From NCBI GenBank assembly GCA_032768795.1, contig CP136499.1, positions 1 to 64,000 on the forward strand: a DNA stretch of 64,000 bases. Reading direction: 5' to 3'. Positions 39,677 through 49,527 of the stretch are shown one piece after another. The stretch comes from Tremella fuciformis. Its lineage: Eukaryota; Basidiomycota; Tremellomycetes; Tremellales; Tremellaceae. Position numbers and translations under genes: made by a program. Each line of letters begins with the position of its first letter. Within the stretch, counting starts at the first letter, position 1. Under the pieces are notes generated by a model. The model did no database searches and was not told where the DNA came from. It saw only the letters and a program-made list of their open reading frames with translations.

Positions 39677-42600
39677 GCTGCGCCACGACATTGTCGATGA
39701 TGAGGTCGACGAGTCCCGCCGATGTGAGGCGAGTCGTTGTCGGCACGAAGATAGCCCACTTCGTCAGGCGGTCTACCACGACGAGGATGGAGTTGAAGCC
39801 CTGGCTGCCGGGGAGCTCCTCGATGAAGTCCATGGAAATTGCTTGCCACGGGCCCTCCGGGACTTCGAGACTCTGGAGGAGACCGTGAGGGCGCTGCCTG
39901 CTTGTTTTTGTCCTCTGGCAAATGGCACAACCCTTTACGTAGGCCTCGACATCGCGCCGCAACCCCAGCCAACAGACGTCCCTCCTGAGCAACTCCAACA
40001 TCTTGGTAATTCCCGGATGTCCCGCTAGGATCCCCTCATGTCGATCCCGCATGGCCCGGAGCCGCCCATCGCCCTTGCCAGTGAGGTATAGCCGTCCATT
40101 GAGTCGCAGGGCCCCGCCAGCCTCTATCTGGGCTCGCGTGGGCTCGTCGAGGCCCATCCTTTGAACCAACCCAAACAGTTTGGGAAATCCTGCCGCATCA
40201 ATCACCACCCCGTTCTCCTCCTTCTTGATTCTCTCCAACTCTTCTCCAGCATGCTCGAACTCCTCATCCTCCTCCCAGATGCTCCGAGTATCCGTCTGCG
40301 GGTCCTCTCTTGTCTCTGGATCTGGACTCGACGAGGCTCGTCGAGGCTCCTCGACGAGTGCCCGAAGCATGTACCCCAGCGACGTCTCGACCTTGCTTCC
40401 TTGATCAAACCCGGGTAAGGCCTGCACTCGTTGCTCCTCCAGGTCCAATCCATCAGGCTTGTAGTCAGGCCTCCTTGACAGAGCGTCTGGGTAAGCCGCT
40501 TTGAGTCCGGGACGGTACACGATTCGGAAGGAGAATCCTGCCAGAGCGTCGACCCATCGCGCAACCCGCCCACTCAGTTTCCTCGGCTCCATCCAGTAGC
40601 TAAGGTTGTGGTGATCCGTGAGGACCGTACAGCTTACTTGCAGGAGAAGGTGCCGCTTCCGCTTGAATGCCATCACTATCGCCAGGAACTCCTTCTCCGT
40701 AGTCGTCCAATTTAGCTCTGCCCCCGAGAACGACCCAGATTCGATGGCCACCGGGTGCTCGAGGCTCGTCGAGGGGTTAATCTGTGATATCACAAATCCC
40801 CACCCATAGAGCGAAGCGTCGGTCTGCACAATGGTCTCGAATGCAGGGTCGAAGTGGGCCAATACAGGGGGCTCGCTCATTCGCCTTTTGATCTCGTCGA
40901 AGGCTCTTGCCTGCGCGTCTCCCCAACCAAACGGAACTCCCTTCTTTGTCAGCAACACTAGGGGCAGCGCTACCTTGGCAAAGTGTGGTACAAAGCGGCG
41001 GTAATAGTTTGCCAGACCCAAGAACCGGCGTACTTCGAGCAGGTTGCTTGGTGCTGGGAAGTCGACGACGCCTTTCACGTACTCCGGATTTGCTTCCACG
41101 CCTTCTCGGGAGATGACAAAGCCCAGAAAGTCGACCTTCCTCTTCTCGAACTCGGATTTTGACGCTTTCACGTACAGTCCCGCCTTCCGCAACGCCTCGA
41201 GTACCGCCTTTGTGAGGGAACGAAGCTCGTCGAGGCTCTTGGCGTGGACCAGGATGTCGTCGATGTAGATCACCACTCCTCGCCCAGCGAACTCTCTAAG
41301 CACCTCGTTGAGGAAGTGCTGGAAGACTGCTGGCGCGTTCTTCAAGCCATCTCGCACTACCAGGGACTCGAACATCCCCAGAGGCGTCCTAAAGGCGGTA
41401 TAGGCTTCGTGTCCTGGCGCCATGCGAAGAAGCTGGTAGGCTCCCGGTAGGTCGAACTTGGTGTACCACTCTGACTCTGCCAGATCGGCTGTGACTTGGG
41501 AGATCAACGGCAAGGGGTACGCGTCCGACACGGTTGCTTCATTGAGCTTTCGGTAATCCACCACCATTTGCCATTCTCCAGGAATCTTCTTAGGAACGAA
41601 GAAACTCGGCGACCCATACGCCGCATTCGATGGCCTGATCTTGCCCGCTGCCTGCTCCTTGGCGAGGAGCTCCCTGAGTGCTCTCATCTGATTCGGCGAC
41701 AGTTGGTAGAGCGGTGCGACCCGTAGTTCTGCGCCTTCCTTCAGTCTGATCCGCAGGTCGTATTCTCTACTCGGTGGTAGCGTGTCGGCGGGTCGACGAG
41801 GATGGAACACATCGAGGAACTCGTGGTAGTACTCCGGGACGATCCTTCGCACCGCCTGGGACTCCTCCTCTGACAGAGTGTACTCGTCAAACCCAAGATG
41901 CCCGTCCAAACGCCCCACCACTTCCTCGAGCTCGTCGGTGACAGTCCCCCGTAACCGCTCTGCGGCAAGCCTGTTCTGCTCCCATCGATTGATCCGCAAG
42001 GGGATATGGTTCGGGGAGCTCCTACGAGACTGCCCCGTACGCTTTCCTCTCTCTCTTCTTGCTCTGGTAGCCAAAATGGCCAGTTCACTTGTAGCAGCCT
42101 CGACGACCGTCGACGAGGCTACCTTTCCTTCTCCACGGGTGACTTCCATGCCCCCCATGTCCATGACTACCTTCTTTCCTTGCATCCTATCGTACCCTAG
42201 CACGACGTCTGCACCTGCGAGCCGCGTAACCGCTAGCCGTTCTTCACTTGTTTCCCCAAGCACCTCCACCGGAGCCACCACTTCGTGGGTGATTTCCCCC
42301 GCAGATGACGGTTCACCGTCGAACAGGAGAACCTTCCGGGGCCGCTCCAACCTCTGTTGGGTCATGCCGTGGCCTTGCGCGTAGTCCTGATCAATAAAGG
42401 TCCCGCCAGCGCCAGTATCTAGCAGTATGCAGGCGGCCGTTTCGTCCACCTTTCCTGCTACGACAGCTTGATGCCTTCCAAGCCTGCAAGCCTCACCGCT
42501 CATGCATTCCTCGGCATCACTAGCACTCTGTACAGACTCCTTCTCGGACTCCAGGTCCTCTGCTTCTTCTTCATGTTGATCTTCCTCGACGAGGGAAGCG

Positions 42601-42830
42601 GACCCCGTCGGTGGGTGAGTGGGCGTCGGATTAGAGGATTTGAGAGGTGAAGTCGGTTGTTCAGGAGGCGTGAGGGCGGCGAGTGTGTATGGAGCGGGGC
42701 CTCGAGTTTCTCCTTGTAGCTCGGGACCCCTCAGGCTTCCCCCTGCGGCTCCTGCTTCACGCGTTGGCCGGGGTTGAACGAGCCTGGGCAGTCGCGCGCA
42801 AGATGCCCAGCGTTTCCGCACTTGAAGCAA
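39648..42830 (-). pseudogene. Chromovirus-2 pol, interrupted by copia-1
   Basis: Chromovirus-type Ty3/gypsy polyprotein. Protease LLDTGAGGTFIDQDYA near 140; reverse transcriptase with WQMVVDYRKLNEATV, FDLPGAYQLLRM, YIDDILVHA; RNase H beginning FETIVQTDASLYGWGF; integrase zinc finger (GHPGITKMLE ... CAICQRTKTS) and first catalytic Asp in MDFIEELPGS. It reads to DNVVAQ and then enters the copia-1 LTR at 39676; the rest is at 33704-34622. It overlaps the end of gag by about 100 bp in the -1 frame, so Pol expression probably used -1 frameshifting, as in chromovirus-1. Confidence 0.95.
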
Positions 42831-43873
42831 AGGCCCTGGCTGCCTCGCCTCTCGTGTTCGTCCGGAGTGAGCCTAGGGCGAGGAGGGTAGACTCGTCGAG
42901 GGGCTGCAGCGGGGTTGAGACTCAACGAGGTTGTCGGGCCAGGTGAGGGTCTGGGGTTCGTCGCCGGCGCTCCAACCTCTGACGTAACCACCGTAGATCC
43001 GCCGTTGTTGCCGCCCAGTCCAGTCTTCTTCTTTTCTCGCCTGCCCTCCGCTTTGTTCTTCTCCGCCTCCCTTGCTCGCAGACTGTTGTCGAGGCGCACC
43101 ACAAACGCCTGCAGCTCGGCAAAGGTCTCGAACTCCTTGGGATGCCTGGCTACCTCGTCCTGAAGCACGTCGGAGAGACCTTCCTTGGCACGAGCCGTTG
43201 CTTGCTCGTCGAGCTCCCATGAGAGGACGGACGTGTACTCCCGAATCTTGGCGAAGTACTCGGCTGCCGACCCTGTCTGCCGCAGCGAGAAGTACTTGCG
43301 TCGCGCAGTCCCCTTCGTGTCGGGATCCCCAAAGTTCTCGCGCAGGTAGCGACAAAGCCCAGCATAAGTCCGAATTTTCTCGTCGAGGTAGTCGCCAGCT
43401 TCGACATGCTCTCCGTTCTCGTTCAAATCGCTGTCTCGCCCTGTCGCCAAGGGCTGAATCGCGTCCAGCACGAATCCTCTGAGGAACGAGATCACATACA
43501 TGACCTTGTGCGTGTCGCCAGAGAACTTCGACGGCTGCAGCTTGAAGACCGTCTCGCACTGCATGATGAACCGCTCCAAGGCGGCCGGATCCTTGCCGTT
43601 AAACGTGTCAGGCGGGTTCGCCTTCGGCTCGGAGGGGTTCCCAACACCTGGCGAGCCTTGTCGTTGCTGCGCCTGCTGCTCAATGAGGGCCGCCTGAAGC
43701 TGCACGATCTGCGCGAGCAGCTGCTGCACAGACGGCTGATCACCCAAGGGTTGGGCCATGTTGGTCGCGGCGGCTCTCAGTCGAGTATCCACCGGTAGTC
43801 GTAGGTTTGTTGGTAGAGCAATGTGCTGATGCTCAGGATCTGTCGACGTGATTCGTCGAGTCGATGGTGCCAT
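42731..43873 (-). CDS. Chromovirus-2 Gag (380 aa)
   Basis: Starts at MAPSTRRITSTDPEHQ; this ATG lies 38 bp inside the LTR end at 43912. A glutamine-rich stretch (70-95) precedes the capsid-like region (TFNGKDPAALERFIMQCETV, LRGFVLDAIQPLATG, LRQTGSAAEYFAKIREYTSV). A basic linker follows, then a Pro-rich tail with zinc knuckle CFKCGNAGHLARDC. The frame is intact, unlike its chromovirus-1 copy. The gag-pol overlap has pol in the -1 frame. Confidence 0.93.
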   Translation of the reverse strand: MAPSTRRITSTDPEHQHIALPTNLRLPVDTRLRAAATNMAQPLGDQPSVQQLLAQIVQLQAALIEQQAQQRQGSPGVGNPSEPKANPPDTFNGKDPAALERFIMQCETVFKLQPSKFSGDTHKVMYVISFLRGFVLDAIQPLATGRDSDLNENGEHVEAGDYLDEKIRTYAGLCRYLRENFGDPDTKGTARRKYFSLRQTGSAAEYFAKIREYTSVLSWELDEQATARAKEGLSDVLQDEVARHPKEFETFAELQAFVVRLDNSLRAREAEKNKAEGRREKKKTGLGGNNGGSTVVTSEVGAPATNPRPSPGPTTSLSLNPAAAPRRVYPPRPRLTPDEHERRGSQGLCFKCGNAGHLARDCPGSFNPGQRVKQEPQGEA

Positions 43874-43911
43874 GAACTAGTTGTGTGAGAGGTAGTTGCA
43901 CCGTGGTATAC

Positions 43912-44315
43912 TGTCACGGGGCCAGGCCGGTCGTCGACTGATAGGCCCTCTCACACGTGCTGTCTGTCGATCTGTCTCTGTCCTCCACGAGAAGGTGTGT
44001 CCTACAGCCTCTCGTGCGTCGACAACACGGCTGCGCCGTTACTTTCTATCCATGGGACTCAATACCACGGTGCTAAGGACGGTCTACGGGTAAGGACTTG
44101 TATATATATCACCCGTGCCCTCCTCTGCACTGCCTTGGGCTTTCTCCTTGAAACACCATCGACGAGGCTCGAGCTCTAGAGTCGTCGAGGCTACTCGAGC
44201 ATCGTCGAGGCTACTCGAGGATCGACGATAGGCTCACGTGTCTGACAGGCGTGCTGGGCTGGGACGAGGCTCGTAGGCGTGCTTTGGTGATCATGGAGGC
44301 GTGGCCGACGTGACA
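43912..44315 (-). mobile_element. Chromovirus-2 5' LTR (404 bp)
   Basis: TGTCACGGGGCC (43912) to GGCCGACGTGACA (44315) on the plus strand, so it reads leftward into gag. It contains the TATATATAT core and several CGTCGAGGCTACTCGAG words. The bases after it (GTCCT) belong to chromovirus-3 gag, into which it inserted. The matching 3' LTR is missing. Confidence 0.95.
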
Positions 44316-45383
44316 GTCCTCCTGCTTGACGATAGGTCGGCCGGGTGCAGGGCTGCCTCGAGGAACGGGGGGTCGTTGCCCGGGAACACAGGCATTGGCG
44401 AAGTGTCCGACCCCGCCGCAACGGTAGCAGAGACGCTGCTCGTTCCTCCTCTGGCGTTCCGCTGGGTCAAGTCCTCCAGGAGGCGTTGGTCTGTAACCAA
44501 GCGGGCCACTAGGGGCTGGTGAAGGGCGCGCCGACGGGATTGGCGGGAGAGGGCGGTAGGTCGACGAGGCAGGGGGAGGAACTTGCCCCTGGGTAGTCGT
44601 AGCTGGCCGTCGTCGAGCTTCTTCGTACCGCTTGACCTCGGCCTTTTTCTCGGCCTCCCTTGCTCTGAGCCGGTTGTCCAACTTGATGACATAGGACTGA
44701 AGCTCTCCGAAGGTCTCCAGCTCCACTGTGGTCCGGGCAACCTCGTCTCGAAGATTGTCTGAGAGGCCTTCGAGCGCCCTAGCTCTAGCTTGCTCGTTGG
44801 CTTCCCATCCCAAGACCGCCAGGTACTCCCTAAGCTTCGCGAAGTACTCTGCCGCTGATCCGGTCTGCTTCAAGTCGAAGTATCGCCTCTGAGCGGTGCC
44901 CTTGATGTCGGGATCCCCGAAGTTGTCCCTCAAGTATCTTGATAGCCTCTGAAAGCTACTGATCTTCTCATCGAGTTCTTCTCCCGACGCGAGAGGCTGG
45001 ATAGCGTCTTGAACGAAGCCTCTGAGAAAGGAGATGGCGTAAATGACCTTGGACTCCTCTGTGAACTTCGAAGGTTGTAGCCGAAAGACGATGTTACATT
45101 GCATGAGGAATCCTTCGAGTTTCTCCGGCTTTGAGCCATCGAAAGTGTCGGGCGGGTTGGCCTTCGGCTCGCTCGATGATGCGTTGGTCGAGGGAGCGGG
45201 GGAGTTGGCTCGTCGAGCCTCGATGGCAACGAGCTGTTGGAGGATCTGAGCGAGGGAAGCCTGATCCGCCATGTTGTTGGGTGTGCTAGACCGGCTAGCA
45301 GGAGGAAGTCGAAGGGACTGTGGTAAAGATTGGTGCTCGTGGTTCGGGTTGAGTGATGTCGAACGTCGAGTCTCGATGGGCAT
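44316..45383 (-). pseudogene. Chromovirus-3 gag, interrupted by chromovirus-2
   Basis: Related but distinct Gag: ATG at 45383 (MPIETRRSTSLNPNHE), capsid-like region with TFDGSKPEKLEGFLMQCNIV, LRGFVQDAIQPLASG and LKQTGSAAEYFAKLREYLAV, a Pro/Ser-rich linker, and zinc knuckle CYRCGGVGHFANAC. Shortly after IVKQED it meets the LTR of chromovirus-2 at 44315 and the frame runs on only by chance. The rest of chromovirus-3 is not found in the window. Confidence 0.9.
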
Positions 45384-45437
45384 ATGCCCCGGGGTATGTG
45401 CGTGGTTGTGCGAAGAGGTAATAGCACTCTCTGATAC

Positions 45438-45872
45438 TGTCACGATGCTGCGCTCTCCCGTTGGCAGAGGCCCTCTCGCACAATATCAGAGTCAAGAATA
45501 AAGGATAAAGGGGTAGAAACGAGGATGTCGAGGTAGGATCCTCGTCGAGGTTGGATCCTCGTCGAGGTTACAAGGTCGTCGAGGTAACAAGGTCGTCGAG
45601 GATACAGCGTGAGTGCGACTCAGCCACGCTGCGTGCCACGGAGAGAGTGAGATCGTCAATGATGATCCATGAGACTCAATCAGAGAGTGCTGAAGAACTA
45701 CGACGGGCGCCCGGGGCATCCTATATGACTCTGCGCCTGCTTCCCGTCGTCGCGCGTTCATCCAACGTCTACTCCCTCGTCGAGGTTCTCCAGCCCGAGG
45801 TAGGTCACGTGTCGGCCACGTGAGAGGTGTCGGTCACGTGCATAGGTCGTCGAGGGCGTGGCCGTCGTGACA
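45438..45872 (-). mobile_element. Chromovirus-3 5' LTR (435 bp)
   Basis: TGTCACGATGCTGC (45438) to GGCCGTCGTGACA (45872). Its U3 start matches the chromovirus-2 LTR (TGTCACG, one base, CGGCCACGCC), so the families are related. GTCGTCGAGG words repeat at 45540-45600. Gag-3 follows 54 bp further on. Confidence 0.88.
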
Positions 45873-46110
45873 TCAGAGATCGATCCTTGCAGTTACTTCT
45901 CTTAGCTTTCTTGCGCTCAAGTCTGCTGCCTTGCGCACCCAGCCTCGAGCGCCCATCGACTTCGACCTTCAACTTCAAACTTCAAACTTCAACCTTCCAC
46001 CTCCTACCTTCAATCGTCCGGTATGTCCCAGACTGTATTTCCTCTTACCTCCGTGTGCGTATTACCCGTCCGCCTACCTTGGCTAGCTAACAAGGCCAGG
46101 TCGTAACATA
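45873..46110. other. Short gap right of the nested elements
   Basis: TCAGA follows the LTR and would be the right copy of its target duplication. A CT-rich stretch (ACCTTCAACTTCAAACTTC) lies at 45960-46010. No gene seen. Confidence 0.5.
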
Positions 46111-46905
46111 GGGTCAGTACGTCTCCTACATCAATCAAACTCAGCTACACGGTTGAGTAGATATTTGGGGATTGACGGAAAAGATGCAGAAGTGTTCAGC
46201 ATGGAGTTTAGCCATGCTCAGGAGCGGGTTTTCCCCATCTTTCCCCATATGCAAGTATATCTCAGTTCAAATCTTTGGTTGTCACAGAGGACACCAAGGC
46301 ATGAGCAAGACCGGCCCAAAGCCAGCAATGGAGCGTATCCTACACCCAACTCACATGTCCAAGTGGGGTGCAGAGCAAACAATTTGGGGCTCCCGTTTGT
46401 TGTCTTGCATGTACCGCTCGTGCGGGTAGGGTCAGTATGTCTCCTACATCAATCAAACTCAGTTACACGGTTGAGCAGATATCTGGGGATTGACGGAAAA
46501 GATGCAGAAGTGTTCAGCATGAGGTGTAACGATGCACAGGAGCGGGTTTTCCCCATCTTTCTTCATATGCAAGTATATCTCAGTTTCAAATCTTTGGTTG
46601 TCACAGAGGACACCAAGGCATGAGCAAGACCGGCCCAAAGCCAGCAATGGAGCGTATCCTACACCCAACTCACATGTCCAAGTGGGGTGCAGAGCAAACA
46701 ATTTGGGGCTCCCATTTGTTGTCTTGCATGTAGCGCTCGTGCGGGTAGGGTCAGTATGTGTCCTACATTAAACGAAATCAGTTACACGGTTGAGTAGATA
46801 TTTGGGGATTGACAGAAAACAAGCAGAAGTGTTCAGAATGAGGTGTGGCCATGCACAGGAGCGGGTTTTCCCCATCTTTCCCCATATGCAAGTATATCTC
46901 TGTTT
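46111..46905. repeat. Tandem repeat of about 318 bp, 2.5 copies
   Basis: GGGTCAGTA(C/T)GT(C/G)TCCTACAT starts copies at 46111, 46429 and 46748; the last stops at about 46905 where CACCACGGCC begins. Copies differ by scattered substitutions. The frames in them recur with the repeat and are not supported as genes. Confidence 0.95.
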
Positions 46906-47232
46906 GTCACCACGGCCGCCTTTGGCAGCCTACGCATGTGACCGACACTCATCACGGGACTGTCATGATGGGCATGACACGTCCAAGGTACCCTTGATAA
47001 ACCGAGTTCAGATTAGGGATTAACCAGAACTTGGGGCGCAAATATCCTTTTGGGATATTATGCCTCACCTTGAAAGACCTTGACCTTGACCATTGTTATA
47101 GTGACCTACCTCGGGCTGGAGAACCTCGATGAGGGAGTAAACATTGGAGTTGGCTGGAAATGCACGGAGAGATATACAGGACACCCTGGACGCCCGTTTG
47201 TAAGGAAACCAACACGGCGTCCTGACCACAAG
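46906..47232. other. Gap without a recognised gene
   Basis: Unique sequence. The last 40 bp before the LTR fragment (AGGAAACCAACACGGCG) is an inverted relative of 14632-14660. Confidence 0.4.
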
Positions 47233-47463
47233 TGTCACGGGGTCAGGCTGGTCGTCGACTGATGTGCCCTCTCACACGTGCTCTCTGTCGATCTATCTCT
47301 GTCCTCCACGAGAAGGTGTCTCTCTCCTACAGCCTCTCGTGCGTCGACAACACGGCTGCGCCGTTACTTTCTATCCATGGGACTCAATAACACGGTGCTA
47401 AGGACGGTCTACGGGTGAGGGCCTGTATATATATCACCCGTGCCAGCCTCTGCACCGCCTCGG
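47233..47463 (-). mobile_element. Truncated chromovirus LTR
   Basis: TGTCACGGGGTCAGGC onward matches the inner half of the 404-bp LTR, including TATATATAT, with about 5-8% differences. It is cut at CGCCTCGGG. Confidence 0.85.
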
Positions 47464-47472
47464 GTGTCACGG

Positions 47473-47955
47473 TGTCACGGGGGGTTCCACACCCGAAGAG
47501 CGGTGTGGCAAGAATGTACGCGAAGGTACAACGAGGTTGCCCGGGGGCTTAGTCTCTGGCTCGCAAAGCCTAGAAGTCTGCCTTAGGACGAGAGTGTTGG
47601 GCGAAACCAACTGTGTGACTTAACTGTAGCAGAAAGTACAGTAGAGATCCATCGCTAGAGAAGAAGGGGGTCAGAGGCAAACCTCTGGGTTTATATCCCC
47701 TTCACATGACTACAGGAGGGACTAAATAAAGAGTATCGCTTATCAAGCAAGTGGAGGTACAAGAGCGTGTTTCCCGTATATACTTGGTTTGGTAACTTCG
47801 TATATCTGAGTACCTTCGTATATCTGAGATGGCTTGAAGCCTAACTCTGATGTACCTAGATCACGGGAACACGAGAACGCAAGAATACGAGAACACGAGA
47901 AACTAGAATAAGTGAAGCGTGCGCTATCAAACCTAAGTGGTTGACCTGAATGACA
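47473..47955. mobile_element. Possible solo LTR of another family (483 bp)
   Basis: Bounded by TGTCACGGGGGG and GAATGACA, with TTTATATCCCC near 47690 as a candidate promoter. No internal region and no target duplication are visible, so the call rests on the ends alone. Confidence 0.35.
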
Positions 47956-47984
47956 GGTCTAGGAAGAGTTGTCGATCATGTTGA

Positions 47985-48130
47985 CTGCCAAGTGGCACAT
48001 TGTCGACCCTGTCGATTGAGTGGGAACGCTTTGTCGACTCTGTCGATTGAGTGGGGACACTTTGTCGATCATGTCGACCCATTGTCGATTGTGTCGGTTG
48101 GCCAGAGAATATTTGTCGATCTTGTCGATC
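47985..48130. repeat. TGTCGA word cluster
   Basis: TGTCGATTGAGTGGG and TGTCGATC(A/T)TGTCGA occur about ten times with irregular spacing, in the style of the arrays near the OTU genes. Confidence 0.8.
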
Positions 48131-48149
48131 GACCTGAAATCCAAGTTAC

Positions 48150-48262
48150 AGATGGGAGCGCACCGGAGCGCACAGTGGACCGCACATGACCGCACATGGG
48201 GCGCACAGGACCGCACTTGGAGCGCACAAGAGCGCACACGGAGCGCACGGAGCGCACAGGCC
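48150..48262. repeat. GCGCACA / CCGCACA word array
   Basis: About ten units such as GGAGCGCACA, GGACCGCACA and AAGAGCGCACAC, 8-12 bp each. It abuts the broken end of the integrase-core gene. Confidence 0.9.
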
Positions 48263-48284
48263 GTTTTGGCTGGTTGCTGGCTTG

Positions 48285-49527
48285 GCTGGTCATGACAAAA
48301 GGGGTTGTCGAGGCTCAGGATGCCTTGTTGCTTGTAGCTGTCGAACAACGTGCGATAGCGGAAGGTGCAACGCCACTGGAGGTCCACCCAGAAGCGCTCT
48401 ATCCTCTGATTGCAAGTTGAGGGCCCCTGGATAAATGCATGGTGAGATATACCTAAAAAGCAGTCAGCCCGAAAACAAGAAATTTGAGAGGCCCGTGCGC
48501 GACACACCTCTCTCTGCTTCCATGAACCTTTTGACGTCCAAATTCTCTTTCCCGTAGTCCCCCCTGACTCTGCTAGGCACCCCAAAGCGTCCTACGGCCT
48601 CCATGAAGCTCTCAAAGACGGTGGCGGCTCGATTGTTCGTGCTAGCCTTGAGAAAGACGACTTTTCGTGACTTCCCGTCGATGCCGCCGTGTATGACGAT
48701 TTTGACGTCAATGAGCTTGTGATGGCCGTCTATATGCCACAGACTGTTGGCAAATGGGACTTGATAGACCCTGCGAGCTGTTGTCCTGGCAAATCGCCTT
48801 CTAGCCTCGTCCGAGTCAAGATCGCGAATGGCCTCTCGCACCTGTGCTCTTGAGGCTTTGATCTGCTTCCTCTTGAGCGCCGCGATGATCAGACGATAGC
48901 CCTCCATCCCTCCGCCCTCTTTCCAGCAGCGATCGACTTCCTGAGAGCGGTCAGAGCCCAGGCTGCAGCACAATTGAGACTCACCGCTTCGACTTGTAGG
49001 AGCGATAGGCCACCTTCGGCTGCATTCCTGAGTCCTAGCTCCCGTTTCCACCTCTGGATGGTCCTGATGGACACATGTAGACGCTGTGCCAGCTTGTTCT
49101 CGGTCATACCAAGCCCATGTAGGTCGTTGAGCATGTTCTGAGGACATGAGAGTCGATAGCAGCCGTCGTCTCCCTTGTACTATGACCTCTCACGCTGCAA
49201 GGGTCCTGGTATGGGGCCTAGGAGGGTGTCTGCGGTCCTCTGAACGTCCTTGAGCATGTCCTGCACGAGCGTGAGGTGTATATGCAGCGCAGAGAAGTCC
49301 TGGGCCGGCAGGTTCATCTCGATGGCCCGAAGATCGAGGATAAGTTGGGTCACAGAGGCGATATGCCGGGGTAAACAGCTCTGATCGCGGTGTGGGGGGC
49401 TGGTATTGACCCAAGAGAGGGCCTGGGAGCTGTAGTATGCGACATTACGCTTGACATTGGTGATCTCAACGGCTGATAAGAGCAGGGGGGTGCTCTGAAG
49501 GTCATTTTTACATCTACCCCGAGCCAT
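48285..49527 (-). pseudogene. Integrase-core gene with introns, C-terminus lost
   Basis: Reads leftward from ATG 49527. N-terminal helical region of about 115 aa, then (after an intron ending CCTCAG near 49147) a helix-turn-helix LGMTENKLAQRLHVSIRTIQ, RWKRELGLR, then (after an intron starting GTGAGTCTC) MEGYRLIIAALKRKQIKASR and the core WHIDGHHKLIDVKIVIHGGI, STNNRAATVFESFMEAV, VPSRVRGDYGKENLDV. A last exon (about 48430-48285) gives CNQRIERFWVDLQW, with the third acidic residue in RIERFW. This is the D-D-E integrase-type family with WHIDGHHKL that is widespread in basidiomycetes and animals. After LDNPF it runs into the GCGCAC array, where homology ends. Possibly once a transposase. Confidence 0.7.

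Noticed and set aside
48464..49147. Full-length minus-strand frame of 227 aa as the start of the integrase gene
   Set aside because: Its first 75 residues are out of frame with the helix-turn-helix exon and have no homology; the spliced model from 49527 fits the family better.
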